A DNA stretch of 64,000 nt from Diphasiastrum complanatum (taxonomy: Eukaryota; Streptophyta; Lycopodiopsida; Lycopodiales; Lycopodiaceae), in contig CM055098.1 of NCBI GenBank assembly GCA_029204225.1, forward strand, positions 17,637,303 to 17,701,302. The letters run 5' to 3'. Below, in pieces: positions 30,448-41,100 of this stretch; the stretch's first letter is position 1; every line of letters begins with the position of its first letter. The notes beneath the pieces are model-generated. The model ran no database searches. It was not told where the DNA came from and saw only the letters and a list, made by a program, of their open reading frames with translations. The position numbers and the translations under genes were made by a program.

Positions 30448-31520
30448 TGTTGAAAATAAGTTGTATATCAGTCGAGTAACTATTTGGCAACGATTGTTTG
30501 ATTGATTGTTCAACAAGAATAGTTTGATAATAAATAGTAGAAACAATAGTTAATGTAATAACAAAACTGATTTGATACTACCATAAACACAGCTTATTAT
30601 CATTCCCAAGTGCAAAAAATGAATGATAGAAAAAGATCACTTCCTTGCCAATCATCATAACTCAGATCATAACAACATGAATAACATAAACAGTAAAATA
30701 AGACAAGTCCTGTGTCCAATCATCAAAAGCAGTCTTCTGTATTGCTAAATGATTAAAAAATACATGTATTGTCTACTCTGATTGCATTATAACAATAGTG
30801 CATCTAATTCTACTATAAATTTCGCTCCTATACAAATTGTAGTTGTAATAGCTTATTATTGGTCAGTCTGCCTATGGTGGAACGGAGAGGAGAAGGAGAA
30901 GAATGAATACTTCTAATGAACAACTTGAAGAACAACTATTGAACTTAACTGATCTAATGATCTATGTATAGTTGTTGAAGGCACAGCCCTAACGGAATGC
31001 GTTGTTATCCACCTGGCAAGTGCCACGTGGAATTACGAAATTAGAGCCGAAATATGTAGTGGATAAGACTCCATTATCCAATCTGCTTCGGTCGTTATTT
31101 GGTAACCCTCGACAATTGATTCAACTCTGTGTCGATTGTAGATGGTCATACCTTCGACACTGTCTCAACAATGCAAGTAAAACTTCAGAATAGTTCCACA
31201 TTACAAAATGATTTTAAGAATGAAATCTAACAAATATTAGCTTGTCTTGGAAATAAAGTTTTTTGTGATCTTCGCATACATAATGCAAGTGCACAACAAT
31301 GTATAAAGTTAGATTACTTCTTGAAGCAGGACTTTTGCTAGAAAGTTAGAGTACACAACCATTGAATGATTTGACACCTAGTACTTGCACTCAAAGGTTC
31401 CAGTGCTTTGTATGACTGACTTTCTCAAAGTGTATGTTCATACAAGAGATGGTTTTTATTATGGCAAGGCAGCTATATTCTATTTAAGTTGCCACCTGAT
31501 TACAAATACCTAGCCTTGTC
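30448..31520. other. Possible LTR remnant and spacer; no gene recognised
   Basis: The sequence right of the PBS should be the matching 5' LTR, but I could not fix its outer edge. No ORF with a recognisable domain. Confidence 0.35.
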
Positions 31521-31524
31521 TTTA

Positions 31525-31680
31525 TTCTGCACCACCAGTGGTGGCCCACACATATATCTAAGGGTGGGTAATGATACCATTCTTTTGAAAAAATAGTGGT
31601 ATCATTGCCCATCTCCAATAGATGGCTACCGCACCATCACATGCCACCACTGCCACACTAGTGGTGGTACTAAATACACT
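31525..31680. repeat. Imperfect inverted repeat around GGTGGTATCATT words
   Basis: GGGTAATGATACCATTC (about 31563) pairs with GTGGTATCATTGCCC (about 31587). Outer ACCACCAGTGGTGG (about 31529) and CACACTAGTGGTGGT (about 31653) form a second partly paired set. No coding potential. Confidence 0.5.
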
Positions 31681-32390
31681 CTCCCCCTAGGCTTTACATT
31701 TTATTAATTGTGGATATCCACCCACTACCTTTATATCACCTTCACACACTACCTTTATATCACCTTTACTTGGAGTGTCTTCCATTGCTTGTGCCGTGCT
31801 AAGTAAAATCAGGCGATTTCATATTTATGCTTGCCCTCCAGGAATGTGTGCACCGTGAAGGTGAAATAATCGACATATATTTCCACGTGCTTTCTAGCTA
31901 TGGACCCTGTCTTTGCATGAAACAGATCAATCTTACAGCATCCATATCCCCCTCGTCTCTCATAACCCGGACTGTGGAATCAGCTGGGTCTTCCTTAGGC
32001 AGAAAATTGGCCATCTACACACCCGGTGCTCCTCCAAAGGGCAATGGATGAAGGGTTTCACTGTAACAAGAAATAGGAATAGCATTGCTAGAACGAGAGC
32101 AATGGGAAATTTCTGTAGATACGTGAAATCACGCTTCGTCTGAAGTAACTCGTATACACATGTGAAAACATTCTGATTCTTCTCCTGTTCAGTTTTTCAG
32201 GGATGAATGATGCAAGAACTCTTCTTAATTCTGCCCATTTCCAGGTAGCTTAAAAACCAAGTTTTTGTCTTCTTTTTTAAATGAGCCAAAATTTCAGAAA
32301 AGTTTTGGATTTAGGGTAAATTTCTGAATTTCATAAATGCACAAGCCTTCTATTTCATGATTGTCATGTGAGATTAAGTAATATATAATT
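31681..32390. other. No gene recognised
   Basis: Contains a 74-residue + strand ORF (31827-32051) without any recognisable motif. Confidence 0.4.
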
Positions 32391-32507
32391 CATTACCCAA
32401 TGGAATCAATTGGGCACATGGCATTATGCCCGGTAAGGACTTGCCTAGAATTTTTGGGAGTCTTTACGGCATAATGTCGTGTGCCTAGTGGCTTCCATTG
32501 TGTAATG
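32391..32507. repeat. Hairpin-forming inverted repeat, 40-bp arms
   Basis: Arm 32391-32430 (CATTACCCAATGGAA...GCATTATGCC) and arm 32468-32507 (GGCATAATGTCGTGTGCC...TGTAATG) are about 80-85 percent complementary, with a 37-bp loop. MITE-like. The phrase TTTGGGAGTCTTTAC in the loop is repeated about 100 bp downstream. Confidence 0.7.
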
Positions 32508-32772
32508 GATTGTCTATGACTTACTCTCCCATGCTCGTCACCGAAGATGTTTGGGAGTCTTTACATGGGGCAAAATGTTGAGTTCCCGACGCTTTCCATA
32601 GTACATTTTCAGCATCAAGTCTTGATTTTTGGACGATAGCAAACATCATGCTTTCAAGGTCAAGGTGTATGGAGCTTTTGCTCGACAACCCAAAGGGGCA
32701 CTACATGTTGCTTCACCCATCAAGTTTGATGCATGTGGCCGTCGTATCTACCTCCACATGTTGAGACCAAAG

Positions 32773-32774
<2 letters not shown>

Positions 32775-32858
<84 letters not shown>
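32775..32858. repeat. Compound (TC)n(TA)n microsatellite
   Basis: About 37 bp of TC followed directly by about 46 bp of TA. Confidence 0.97.
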
Positions 32859-32859
<1 letters not shown>

Positions 32860-33144
32860 ATATTTTAGAGAGAGAGTGTCAGGGTTGCCGTAAAATAATT
32901 AACCCTGTGCCGCCAAAAATGTCACACACTGCTTGTGAAAAATGTCACCCATTCTACAAAGAAAAAAGCTACAGTACGTTTCAAAAAACAGGGTAAAAAA
33001 AAATAACACATACAAGCCACTTTTTATTTTCTTTTTGGCGCACGCACACATAAGTATATTTGAAATTTTATTTGCCCCGAGAGCGCGCGCTCTCTCTTTC
33101 TCTCTAACTGGGGTGACATCTCTGCGGAGGATGAAGGAAGAAAG

Positions 33145-33330
33145 ATGGCGCATGTGGGAGGAGGTGTAGAAGCTCACGCTCGCTTCAAGCAGTATGAGTA
33201 GCGTGCAAATTCCAGTTTGGTGCTCATAATGAAGAGATGCAAGAGGCCGATGAAGGGCTGAACATGCAGGATATTGATGCCTATTGGATTCAACGCAAAA
33301 TATACTACACCTACTGGGATCCTTCGGCAC
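33145..33330 (+). pseudogene. BRR2 (U5 snRNP helicase) N-terminal pseudogene fragment
   Basis: ATG at 33145 opens MAHVGGGVEAHARFKQYE, then TAG at 33199-33201 where plant BRR2 has Tyr, then RANSSLVL in the same frame. This is the conserved start of the BRR2 DExH helicase, which unwinds U4/U6 during spliceosome activation. The reading then jumps, one frame over (about 33236-33315), to ADEGLNMQDIDAYWIQRKI, a motif several hundred residues further along in the protein. Everything between is missing, as are both helicase cassettes. Inference: a processed or rearranged pseudogene. The sequence after 33330 does not match BRR2. Confidence 0.7.
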
Positions 33331-34512
33331 GAAAGGCAAGCACTACAGTTCACCATCTCTTCCATTCTACAGGCAACTTTCACACTATCGTGTATACCCA
33401 GCAATGTGAACCACTGTGACGTACTCATGCCTTTACTCCTTTTAGCTTGATCCACTACTTTTATTATTAGCCTGCTGCAATTTCATCTGTGATTATAGCT
33501 ATGGGTATGCGGCCTGATCGACTTTTCAAGTATCAACTACAATAGGTTGCCCTAAATCCGTGGCTCAAGATCTTGCTGGCCGAAGCCAAGAATCGAACTG
33601 GATTGGATTCATCATGGTGGCCACTGATGCGCAGGAGATACAGATGGCAGCTGCTACTTTCATATTTTGGAGGCCTGATTCTATTCAAGTTTAGGTGCTG
33701 CTTGTTGTAAGGCCATGACAAGAGATATGTTATAGCCCAAAGCCAATCCGACTCGATTTCAAATATGAAAAGTGACAAGCGTGAAGCCTATCGCTGGAGC
33801 CTGTCGATTCTCTTCACATGTACATTGTGCATTGATGTTATAACGATGGGGTTTGTTATTGTCATAAACTTGCAATGGTGAGATTATTATGCTATACAAT
33901 GATATGTTGGTCAAAGTAGACTGCCATTGATACATGATGTTCTATTGTTCAACCTGGAAGTTTGAATGCATGTCTTGGTTGAAATGATGCTAGATAGGCC
34001 TTTCTTTTGCTTATGAAAGTAAGAAGTTCCTTTGTTAGAGCTTATCATTTCTTATCAATACCATTACTATTAAATGATGGAGGAGATGTAGGTCTGCACC
34101 TTATGGAGCAAAAGAAAACAACTCACTTCCTTATCTATGTTTTAGCAATGTTGGATAGATATGCTAATTCATGAGCATTCAACCTACAGCTCCAAATGAC
34201 TCGAGATTTGATCTCCGCAAAACACAAGCGCTCCTTAAGAATTCAACCAAGAACTCCCAACGACCCGAGGTTTGCATCTCCTCAAAACACAGGCGCTCCT
34301 TGAAGATTTGCATTCAACCATTGTATAATTTGCATCATGTTTTCCTCCTTTTTGAGCTTCTTGAAACTATCTAAGATAGTTTTTGCACTCCCTATGCTTA
34401 TTTGGTATTGTTGCATATTTTTGTTACATGTTATTTATAATGTGAATATAGGAGACAATTCTCCAAAAATAAATTTTGAAGATAATGGTTTTGATGAATA
34501 TGATGCTAATCA
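33331..34512. other. No gene recognised
   Basis: Only short ORFs on both strands. No repeat of note except the microsatellites that follow. Confidence 0.45.
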
Positions 34513-34513
34513 A

Positions 34514-34517
<4 letters not shown>

Positions 34518-34588
<71 letters not shown>
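34518..34588. repeat. (TC)n microsatellite
   Basis: About 70 bp of TC. A shorter (GA)n run at 34713-34737 lies 125 bp away in opposite phase, with two copies of ATAGAAACAAATTGT between them. Confidence 0.97.
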
Positions 34589-34590
<2 letters not shown>

Positions 34591-34739
34591 GCTCAGGTAA
34601 ATAATTTTTTATGCGAGTTCTATAGAAACAAATTGTAAGAATCCAAGAGAGCCTTCCATAGAAACAAATTGTGAAAATCCAAGAGAGCCTTACTGTGATT
34701 TTAATATCATATGAGAGAGAGAGAGAGAGAGAGAGAGGT

Positions 34740-35237
34740 ATCGACATCTAGGACGTACCCGTAGGACCTTTAAACACATCGCTATCAATGTCTACAAAGT
34801 ACCCATAACAAGGGAAGTAATAAAATTAGTATATATTGTCCTATATGTTATACGTCATTCTTCTTAAGCTTTAAAATGACATCATTCTATTATCTACCTC
34901 CAAGTGATTTTGACCAAGGTTATATATAAGTGCAAATGACAATAAGCTACAATCTGATTCAATTATAAGGCCTATTTGTTAGTTACACATGCCTTTCAAA
35001 CATTGATGCTGGAGATGCATAAACATGTCAATTTCTACAAGGATACAAAAGAACTAATTTGAACATACCATTCAAAATCCTCAAAAAATATCATCTTGCG
35101 CTTGGAACTCTATATTGAGCTTTTCAAAATCTAGAATTGAAATCCACATGTTTGTTCTTTCTTTCACTATGGATGTGTGTGTGTACGTGTGAGTGGGCTA
35201 GAGGAGAAAAGAAATGGGGTGGAGTAGAGGAGGCTAT
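34740..35237. other. No gene recognised
   Basis: AT-rich spacer with a short TGTGTGTG patch near 35175. Confidence 0.5.
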
Positions 35238-35725
35238 TGGGGTTAAATTTTTCCAAACACTCGAATTTTTTGAAAGACTCAAATTTTTGGAACGAGTCGA
35301 ATTTTTCAGAAGACTCGAATTTTTGGAGCGAGTTGAATTTTTTTAGAAAAGACTCAAATTTTTCCGATGACTCAAATTTTTCCAGGGACTTGAATTGTTC
35401 AAAAGACTCAAATTTTTTCTAAGACTCGAAGTTTAGGAAAGACTCGAATTTTTGAACGACCCGAATTTCTGAGGACTCAAAGTTTTGGATAGACTGGAAT
35501 TTTTGGAGTAGCACAAATTTTTTGGTCGACTCGAATTTTTAAAAAGACTCAAATTTTTCCAACGACTCGAATTTTTCCAAAGGATCGAATTGTTCAAAAG
35601 ATTGGAATTTTGCCAAAGACTCGAATTTTTTCAGAGGATCGAATTTTTCCAATGACTCAAATTTCTCCAATAACTCGAATTTTTCATAGACTCGAAATTT
35701 TCCAACGGATCGAATTTTTCATTGA
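35238..35725. repeat. Minisatellite, period about 18 bp, about 27 units
   Basis: The unit is approximately GACTCGAATTTTTCCAAA with variation mainly in the last six bases. Because the period is a multiple of three, translated + strand frames show a six-residue repeat (DSNFSK type, e.g. KDSNFSDDSNFSRDLN) over about 60 residues. Units are diverged, so the array is not recent. Confidence 0.9.
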
Positions 35726-37765
35726 TCATCTAAATTGTTCCGCTGTGTTTTGAGCCATACATATCAATATTGAATGTGAGAAATCGCAACCTTGTATAAC
35801 AACTGGTACATCATTATGCTAGGTAGTAGCTGAACATCTAAAAATTCCAAATTGTTTCATACATAGAGAATGGAGTACGGAACAGTATTTCACTGTACAA
35901 ACACCAATGTACTGGGTTTCTATCACTTCTCTGGAGGTAAGACTCAGTCATGATGAAAGCTAGCACTAAAGAGTAAAGCCAATCAAATGAACTGCCTACA
36001 TCCTCATAGTAGATTAAAAAAACTTTAAGTTTCATCACTTCAGCTTGATCATAACCTGATTAAAGGGCCTAGCTTGTGTGAAAAATGTACCACTAAGGTC
36101 TAGATTCTCAAAACTAGATACATTCACGGCTAGCATTCATTGGAACATGCATTTAGACATCATATCAGCTCCTCCCTCCCATGTGTTTTGACACAAATAC
36201 TCTGATCTAAAAAGTGCTCGATTAGCTAGTACAAATCAATGGTAAATCACATAATGATTAAACAAAATAGAACAAACTGTCAAATGATAATGGTTCTACT
36301 CCAAAGATATCAAGAACATGCATAATAGGCTGCCTTGTAGGCCATCCTACGAAGAAAAGCGGGCATTGCCTCTTTGAGTTCTCCCTTGAAGAAGCTCACA
36401 AATTTGTATCTTCAAAACCTAAGGATAAAAAACCCCACTTAGGGATATTTATGGTCTCTTATGGAAAGTTTAAGTGGGGATTAACAGTACCTAACTTGTC
36501 ATACATGAAACCCTTCATCTTTTTAGTGAACATACTGAAACTGAAAGATTTCAGAAATGAAAAGCACGTGTTAACGGAACAAAATGCCCGACAGTGACAG
36601 TAAGATCACTTTTACTTTCTTTCCCATTCCAGTTTGAATGGATACCATGTTTTACACCCCCTCCAAAAAAAACCGCCCTGAAATTCTTTCTATTGTACAA
36701 ACTTTATGCAGCTGAGTAGTGTTGAATTCCTGACCTTGAGAAAAGACAAGGTCTTCACCAACACACTGCTGACTGGGGGATACTGTTTGTAAAATATTTA
36801 CAACAAGGTACTTCAGACAATAGAACAATGCCCAAAACCTTGACACTTTGTAGAATGTGGCACAACTATCTTCTCATTGCTAGCCAGAACAAAATCCATA
36901 AAAGCAGATCTGCTGCCTCTCAACAAAAAAAGTTCTTAGAGATGAAAAAGACAGATACAAAAAAAGGGTACATCTGCAACTACAAGAAGTTGTCATGAGT
37001 TGCTTAATGAATTTTGTCATTCTTTGTAAGCAGCAGCTATAAAAAGGAGGGTACCCAATATATAGCAACTGGTGGCTTATAGTGTCAGCCACTGCCCTCA
37101 TGTCCCACAGCAGCACAACAAAAAGTAGGACCTGATAACCTTTCTTCCAGCCATATATAAGCCGAAAAGCATCTTGATTGTTGCTACACATTGATTTTGA
37201 GTCCCCAACAATGATATCTTGTCCAAGCTCAGAGATAGGGGCATTCTGCCAAGTGATTGCCTAACTGACCAAAAGAAATATTTACTGATTGAGTAGGCAT
37301 GAACCTTTCAATCATTTCTAGCATGCATAACCTACAGTCTTCCATAAAATACAATAGTAGATGAACCAAGGACAGAGACAAAATGCCACCATAAAGGAGC
37401 AGTGTCTTTGGCAATAAGATTGTATACATACAGAAGAACCATCTTGCCCTTACGGAACATATGAGTCATGTTTGTCAACTTTTGTTTCAGAGTGTGTTGT
37501 ATTGACTTGTCGCTATTTGGATCACAGTTCCGGATCACAGTTCCGCTTCTCAAACCTCAAATCTATAAATTCAAAATCACGCAAGAATAAAGCAGGGTCA
37601 TCTGTCTGGCACCACCCATTCGTCTGTCTTGTTCTACAGCCATTCAAGCCACAGAGATCTAGATTCTGCTTTGGATATTTTTGGGGCTCACTTTTGAGAG
37701 CTTCAATACATTGGCTTGTTCATTCTGACTAATCATAGAAATTTTTCTGAATGAGCTGAAACATT
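35726..37765. other. No gene recognised; holds the NTR1-type 3' UTR
   Basis: Mostly AT-rich, with small chance ORFs. The part next to 37766 must include the 3' UTR of the gene to its right, whose poly(A) site I could not place. Confidence 0.45.
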
Positions 37766-40345
37766 TCACTTCCAGCGGCCACCACTTCTGCTACGGTGCA
37801 TCTCCACAAGCTGCTCCAGCGAAACAGATACCCACTTCTCTCCTGTTTGAGCAAGCACCACCTGCTTGGCTGAGTCTATAGATATACTAACCATTCCAAA
37901 CCCGTACACTTGTAGTCCCTCATGCATACGTCCTAGTTTAGGTAAAAACTGCACATCATGTTCCTGTGCAAATACCTCCACTACTTCCTTCAGGCTCATT
38001 ACTGCAGCACCTGCCCCATTATCTCCAAAAATCCCACCAGCAGAACCAGCATGCTGCTGAGAATATGCAGTTGACGCTGCTTGGTGTTGCTGTTGCTGTT
38101 GGGTTTCAAACTGTCTCTGTTCTGTAACTCTTAAATAGCTCACATTCTCCCTGGCTCCAGGCTGCACTACAGGTGTACCCTCCACGGCCTGGTTCATCAT
38201 TTCCAGAGCAACATTTAATTGACGCCGTATTCTTTCATTGGCCAAGAGCTCTGCGGGTAATAATGACTTCCATCCCAAGTACCATTGAGTCACTTCATCA
38301 AAGTTAGGGTTGCAGCAAAGCCAATGATACAGAACTTGCTGCCATTTTGGGAAGAACCCCGCTTCTAGCATGCCTGCCATGTGGTGGATAGGTAGTACTT
38401 TTGCCCAAGCCATTACCCAGTTGAATGGTTCTAGCTGTTGATGTGCCGGATTGACTACTAACTCCTGCAAAGCAGACATAAGCTTTGGGACTATTGAGCG
38501 AACCAGCAACTGCTCCCAACTACCAGGATCAAAAACAGCCTGCCAAGGTGACAAGAGAGCGTAAGCTGACGAATCACTGGGATGCCAGGCTTGTAAAGCA
38601 TTTCCAAGCTTGAACCGGATAGGCATGTACAAGGGATCCATTCTTGAACCCAAAAGAGGAAGCCATGGGTGGAGCCATGCATGGATAGGCACAGTCTCCA
38701 AAAGAGGATCCCAAGCATCTACTGCTAGCATCAGCTTGGGCATGATTAGATGCTCCAATATACTCTGCAAGACTGATGCTGGTAGCAACTTCTCCCATAA
38801 CTCCAAAAACCGCAGCATTGGCTCAGGATCCCGGGGTTCCCAAGTATTAGTGGTTGCTGTTCTGACTGGAGGTAACACGGCTTCCATCACGAGTAGAGTA
38901 TAAGGTGGAGGAGAACCTCCACCATATCCGGTTCCCCAGTTACCTGTCATTTCTGTTTCTGGGAAAATGGAGTAATCTAGGGGCTCATTTCCTTGAAGTA
39001 CTCCTTGCCAAAGACCCATAATATCAATCCCACGCAGGGGCTGCACTAAGGGTTCCCATCCATGAAAAAGGCTCATCGTAAGAGGCAACGCAAAAGACAG
39101 TGCTATGACTGACAGATTATGAAGCTTGAAGTCTTCCCTATATTTTGTCTGCAAGTTGACAAAAGCATCTGCAAGAGCTTCCAGAGACATTCCACCTTCT
39201 GCTACCATCATCTTAATTTGACTAATTCCAATCATTAAAGCTTCCATATTCTCCAACTGCTGTTTTTGCCGAACTACTTCTATTTGTAATCTTTCCCTCT
39301 CCCTTTCTAATAGCACTACAGCTTCCCTTTCATGCCTCAACTTTCGGTCATAATTTTGAATATCTGCTTCCACAAGATCCACAATCAATCTCATGTTATG
39401 CTGAAGCTCAGGCATAGGAACGTTTTCCTCAATTGCAACCTGCTCTGCATTTAGATTCTCTAAATTTGTCAAAACCCGAACTTGTGGTCCCCTCATGTCA
39501 AGCACTGTCTGAACAGCTTCTACACCTTTCTCCATCTTTTGCAATAGAAGCTCTGCAGCAGTGACATAATCTTTCTTCTTCTCCCGGTTTTTCTTCAACC
39601 AAAGCTTTTCCTTTGTCTTCGGTTTCACCTCTTTGGCCTTGTCCCCCTGTTCTTCTGTTCCAGGAGCTGGAGGCAACCCTGCCTCCCTAAAGTCATTGAA
39701 ACCCATGCCCATGTTCTTAGGTCTCAGCTTTGCCTGGATTGGCACAGCTATACCCTGTTGATTCTTTCCTAAACCTCCTCCCTTATACCCCATCTTCTCA
39801 AGCAGCCTCATCCCAATACCCCGAGTATGCCTTTCAAACTCTGCCATATCTGTGCCAGTTGAAGCTGATTTGGATTTTACTGACTTTGAGGCAGAAAACT
39901 TGGCCATTTCTCTCTCTCTTTCCCTCCGTTCTGCTGCTTCCTTGATTCTCTTTCCAAAGGCAGATGGCAAAAGATCTTCCTCCTCCTCTTCCCCTTGAGG
40001 CTTAGGCTTGAATCCCAAACCTGCTCCTGCTCCTGCCCCTAGCCCAGGTCGCTCTACTTCCTCTTCTTCCACGTTCTTATCAATTTCATCCGATGGCATA
40101 ACTGTTCCAGTAGATACAAAGCTGACAGGCTTAGACAAATCACCCTTTTTAATCAAATCTCGGCGCTTCCTTCTTGGATCTTCCGCATCAGAATCGCTTT
40201 CATCAAATACACCATAAAGAACCTCATCTTTGGTTTGCTTATGCTTTTCTTTGCGCTTTCTAAAGTAAAACTCGCCACCAACCCACTGACCATCTGTGTA
40301 GTCATTTTCCATGCCGAAACGCTCCATGTGCTGATACTCATCCAT
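37766..40345 (-). CDS. STIPL1: NTR1/STIPL1/TFIP11-type G-patch splicing factor
   Basis: An uninterrupted 859-codon ORF, ATG at 40345 (MDEYQHMERFGMENDYTDGQ), TGA at 37766. Order: TIP N-terminal domain (about residues 1-100, with DEVLYGVF and LSKPVSFVSTG); acidic/Gly-Ala linker; G-patch (about 173-218, GIGMRLLEKMGYKGGGLGKN); Lys-rich stretch and coiled coil (about 340-375); GCFC domain (about 390-700, rich in Trp, e.g. YTLLVMEAVLPPVRTA, WDPLLETVPIHAWLHPWLP); C-terminal GCFC tail ending RSRSGGRWK. Known: the G-patch activates the helicase PRP43/DHX15 to disassemble the intron-lariat spliceosome in the nucleus. In Arabidopsis this family affects splicing fidelity and the clock. The length is normal for the family and nothing is broken, so it is likely functional. 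Confidence 0.96.
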   Translation of the reverse strand: MDEYQHMERFGMENDYTDGQWVGGEFYFRKRKEKHKQTKDEVLYGVFDESDSDAEDPRRKRRDLIKKGDLSKPVSFVSTGTVMPSDEIDKNVEEEEVERPGLGAGAGAGLGFKPKPQGEEEEEDLLPSAFGKRIKEAAERREREREMAKFSASKSVKSKSASTGTDMAEFERHTRGIGMRLLEKMGYKGGGLGKNQQGIAVPIQAKLRPKNMGMGFNDFREAGLPPAPGTEEQGDKAKEVKPKTKEKLWLKKNREKKKDYVTAAELLLQKMEKGVEAVQTVLDMRGPQVRVLTNLENLNAEQVAIEENVPMPELQHNMRLIVDLVEADIQNYDRKLRHEREAVVLLERERERLQIEVVRQKQQLENMEALMIGISQIKMMVAEGGMSLEALADAFVNLQTKYREDFKLHNLSVIALSFALPLTMSLFHGWEPLVQPLRGIDIMGLWQGVLQGNEPLDYSIFPETEMTGNWGTGYGGGSPPPYTLLVMEAVLPPVRTATTNTWEPRDPEPMLRFLELWEKLLPASVLQSILEHLIMPKLMLAVDAWDPLLETVPIHAWLHPWLPLLGSRMDPLYMPIRFKLGNALQAWHPSDSSAYALLSPWQAVFDPGSWEQLLVRSIVPKLMSALQELVVNPAHQQLEPFNWVMAWAKVLPIHHMAGMLEAGFFPKWQQVLYHWLCCNPNFDEVTQWYLGWKSLLPAELLANERIRRQLNVALEMMNQAVEGTPVVQPGARENVSYLRVTEQRQFETQQQQQHQAASTAYSQQHAGSAGGIFGDNGAGAAVMSLKEVVEVFAQEHDVQFLPKLGRMHEGLQVYGFGMVSISIDSAKQVVLAQTGEKWVSVSLEQLVEMHRSRSGGRWK

Positions 40346-41100
40346 ATTTCCTTATTTTCACAAGTCCTTCCACAATACTTGAATCACTGCAAATTGCAGT
40401 GTATTTTGAGGACAATTTATTTCACGAAATCTTACCACGTCAAAGATAACAAACTTATGAGGAACTTTCCTCCATACAAAAACTATAGATCTATTAATAT
40501 TTTTGCAATGTTTCATGCCGGGGAATGCCCCTATACATACGCCTGCATCAAAACATGCAAGAAGAGCGGGGTTGAAAAATCAAAAACTGCAAAATCCCGA
40601 AATCAAAAAGATTGCAATTCTATAATACGACCATAGCTTTTCCTTTCCGCGCTTGACGAGAGAGCAAGACATGGCATTATAAATAAATGTTTCACATCAT
40701 GTCTAAAACTGTTCCAGATCTAGGTTATCATTCACACAGAGAAACCCTAACCCTCGTCTTCGTGAACATACACCGTCAAAAACAAAAGAAATGGTAGCTG
40801 ATGCACACTTCAAAACAATGTTGTAACCCTAATCCTGGAAGTTTGTGGCAGTGGAGCTAACCTGGAAAAATATGAGAAAAGACGTGGTGCAAAAACCTAA
40901 TCCGATGAGCGCCAACAAGAAAAGGATACGAAGCTGTTATGGAATAAATACATCATCGGCCTCTGCCCACTGAGCTCGGTGGATTACACACAAGGTTGAA
41001 GAGCAGCAGAGTCCGGAGAAGACATGGATCGTCGCAGCTCCAGGACGGAACGTCGCTCGCTCTCTCGCTCTCTCGCTCTCTCTAGCTCGCATATTTCAAG
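40346..41100 (-). promoter_or_regulatory. 5' UTR and promoter-proximal region of the NTR1-type gene
   Basis: No coding sequence. On the - strand a GAGAGCGAGAGAGCGAGAGA block (plus 41045-41090) lies about 700 bp upstream of the ATG, typical of GA-rich plant 5' UTR or core-promoter DNA. Intron-like pyrimidine-AG boundaries exist nearer the ATG, but I cannot prove a 5' UTR intron. No clear TATA box was found. Confidence 0.4.

Noticed and set aside
31827-32143. Two overlapping + strand ORFs of about 75 codons
   Set aside because: Different frames of the same sequence and no conserved motif; no support that either is real.
33336-33418. Continuation of the BRR2 frame (DPSARKASTTVHHLFHSTGN)
   Set aside because: It does not follow the BRR2 sequence after QRKI; treated as unrelated read-through.
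38304-38903. ORFs on both strands and in other frames within the NTR1-type gene
   Set aside because: Shadows of the 859-codon gene.
41045-41090. CTCGCTCTCTCGCTCTCTCG block considered as a short tandem array or CRISPR-like repeat
   Set aside because: A simple GA-rich 5' region of the gene; no spacers. No CRISPR structure exists anywhere in the window.
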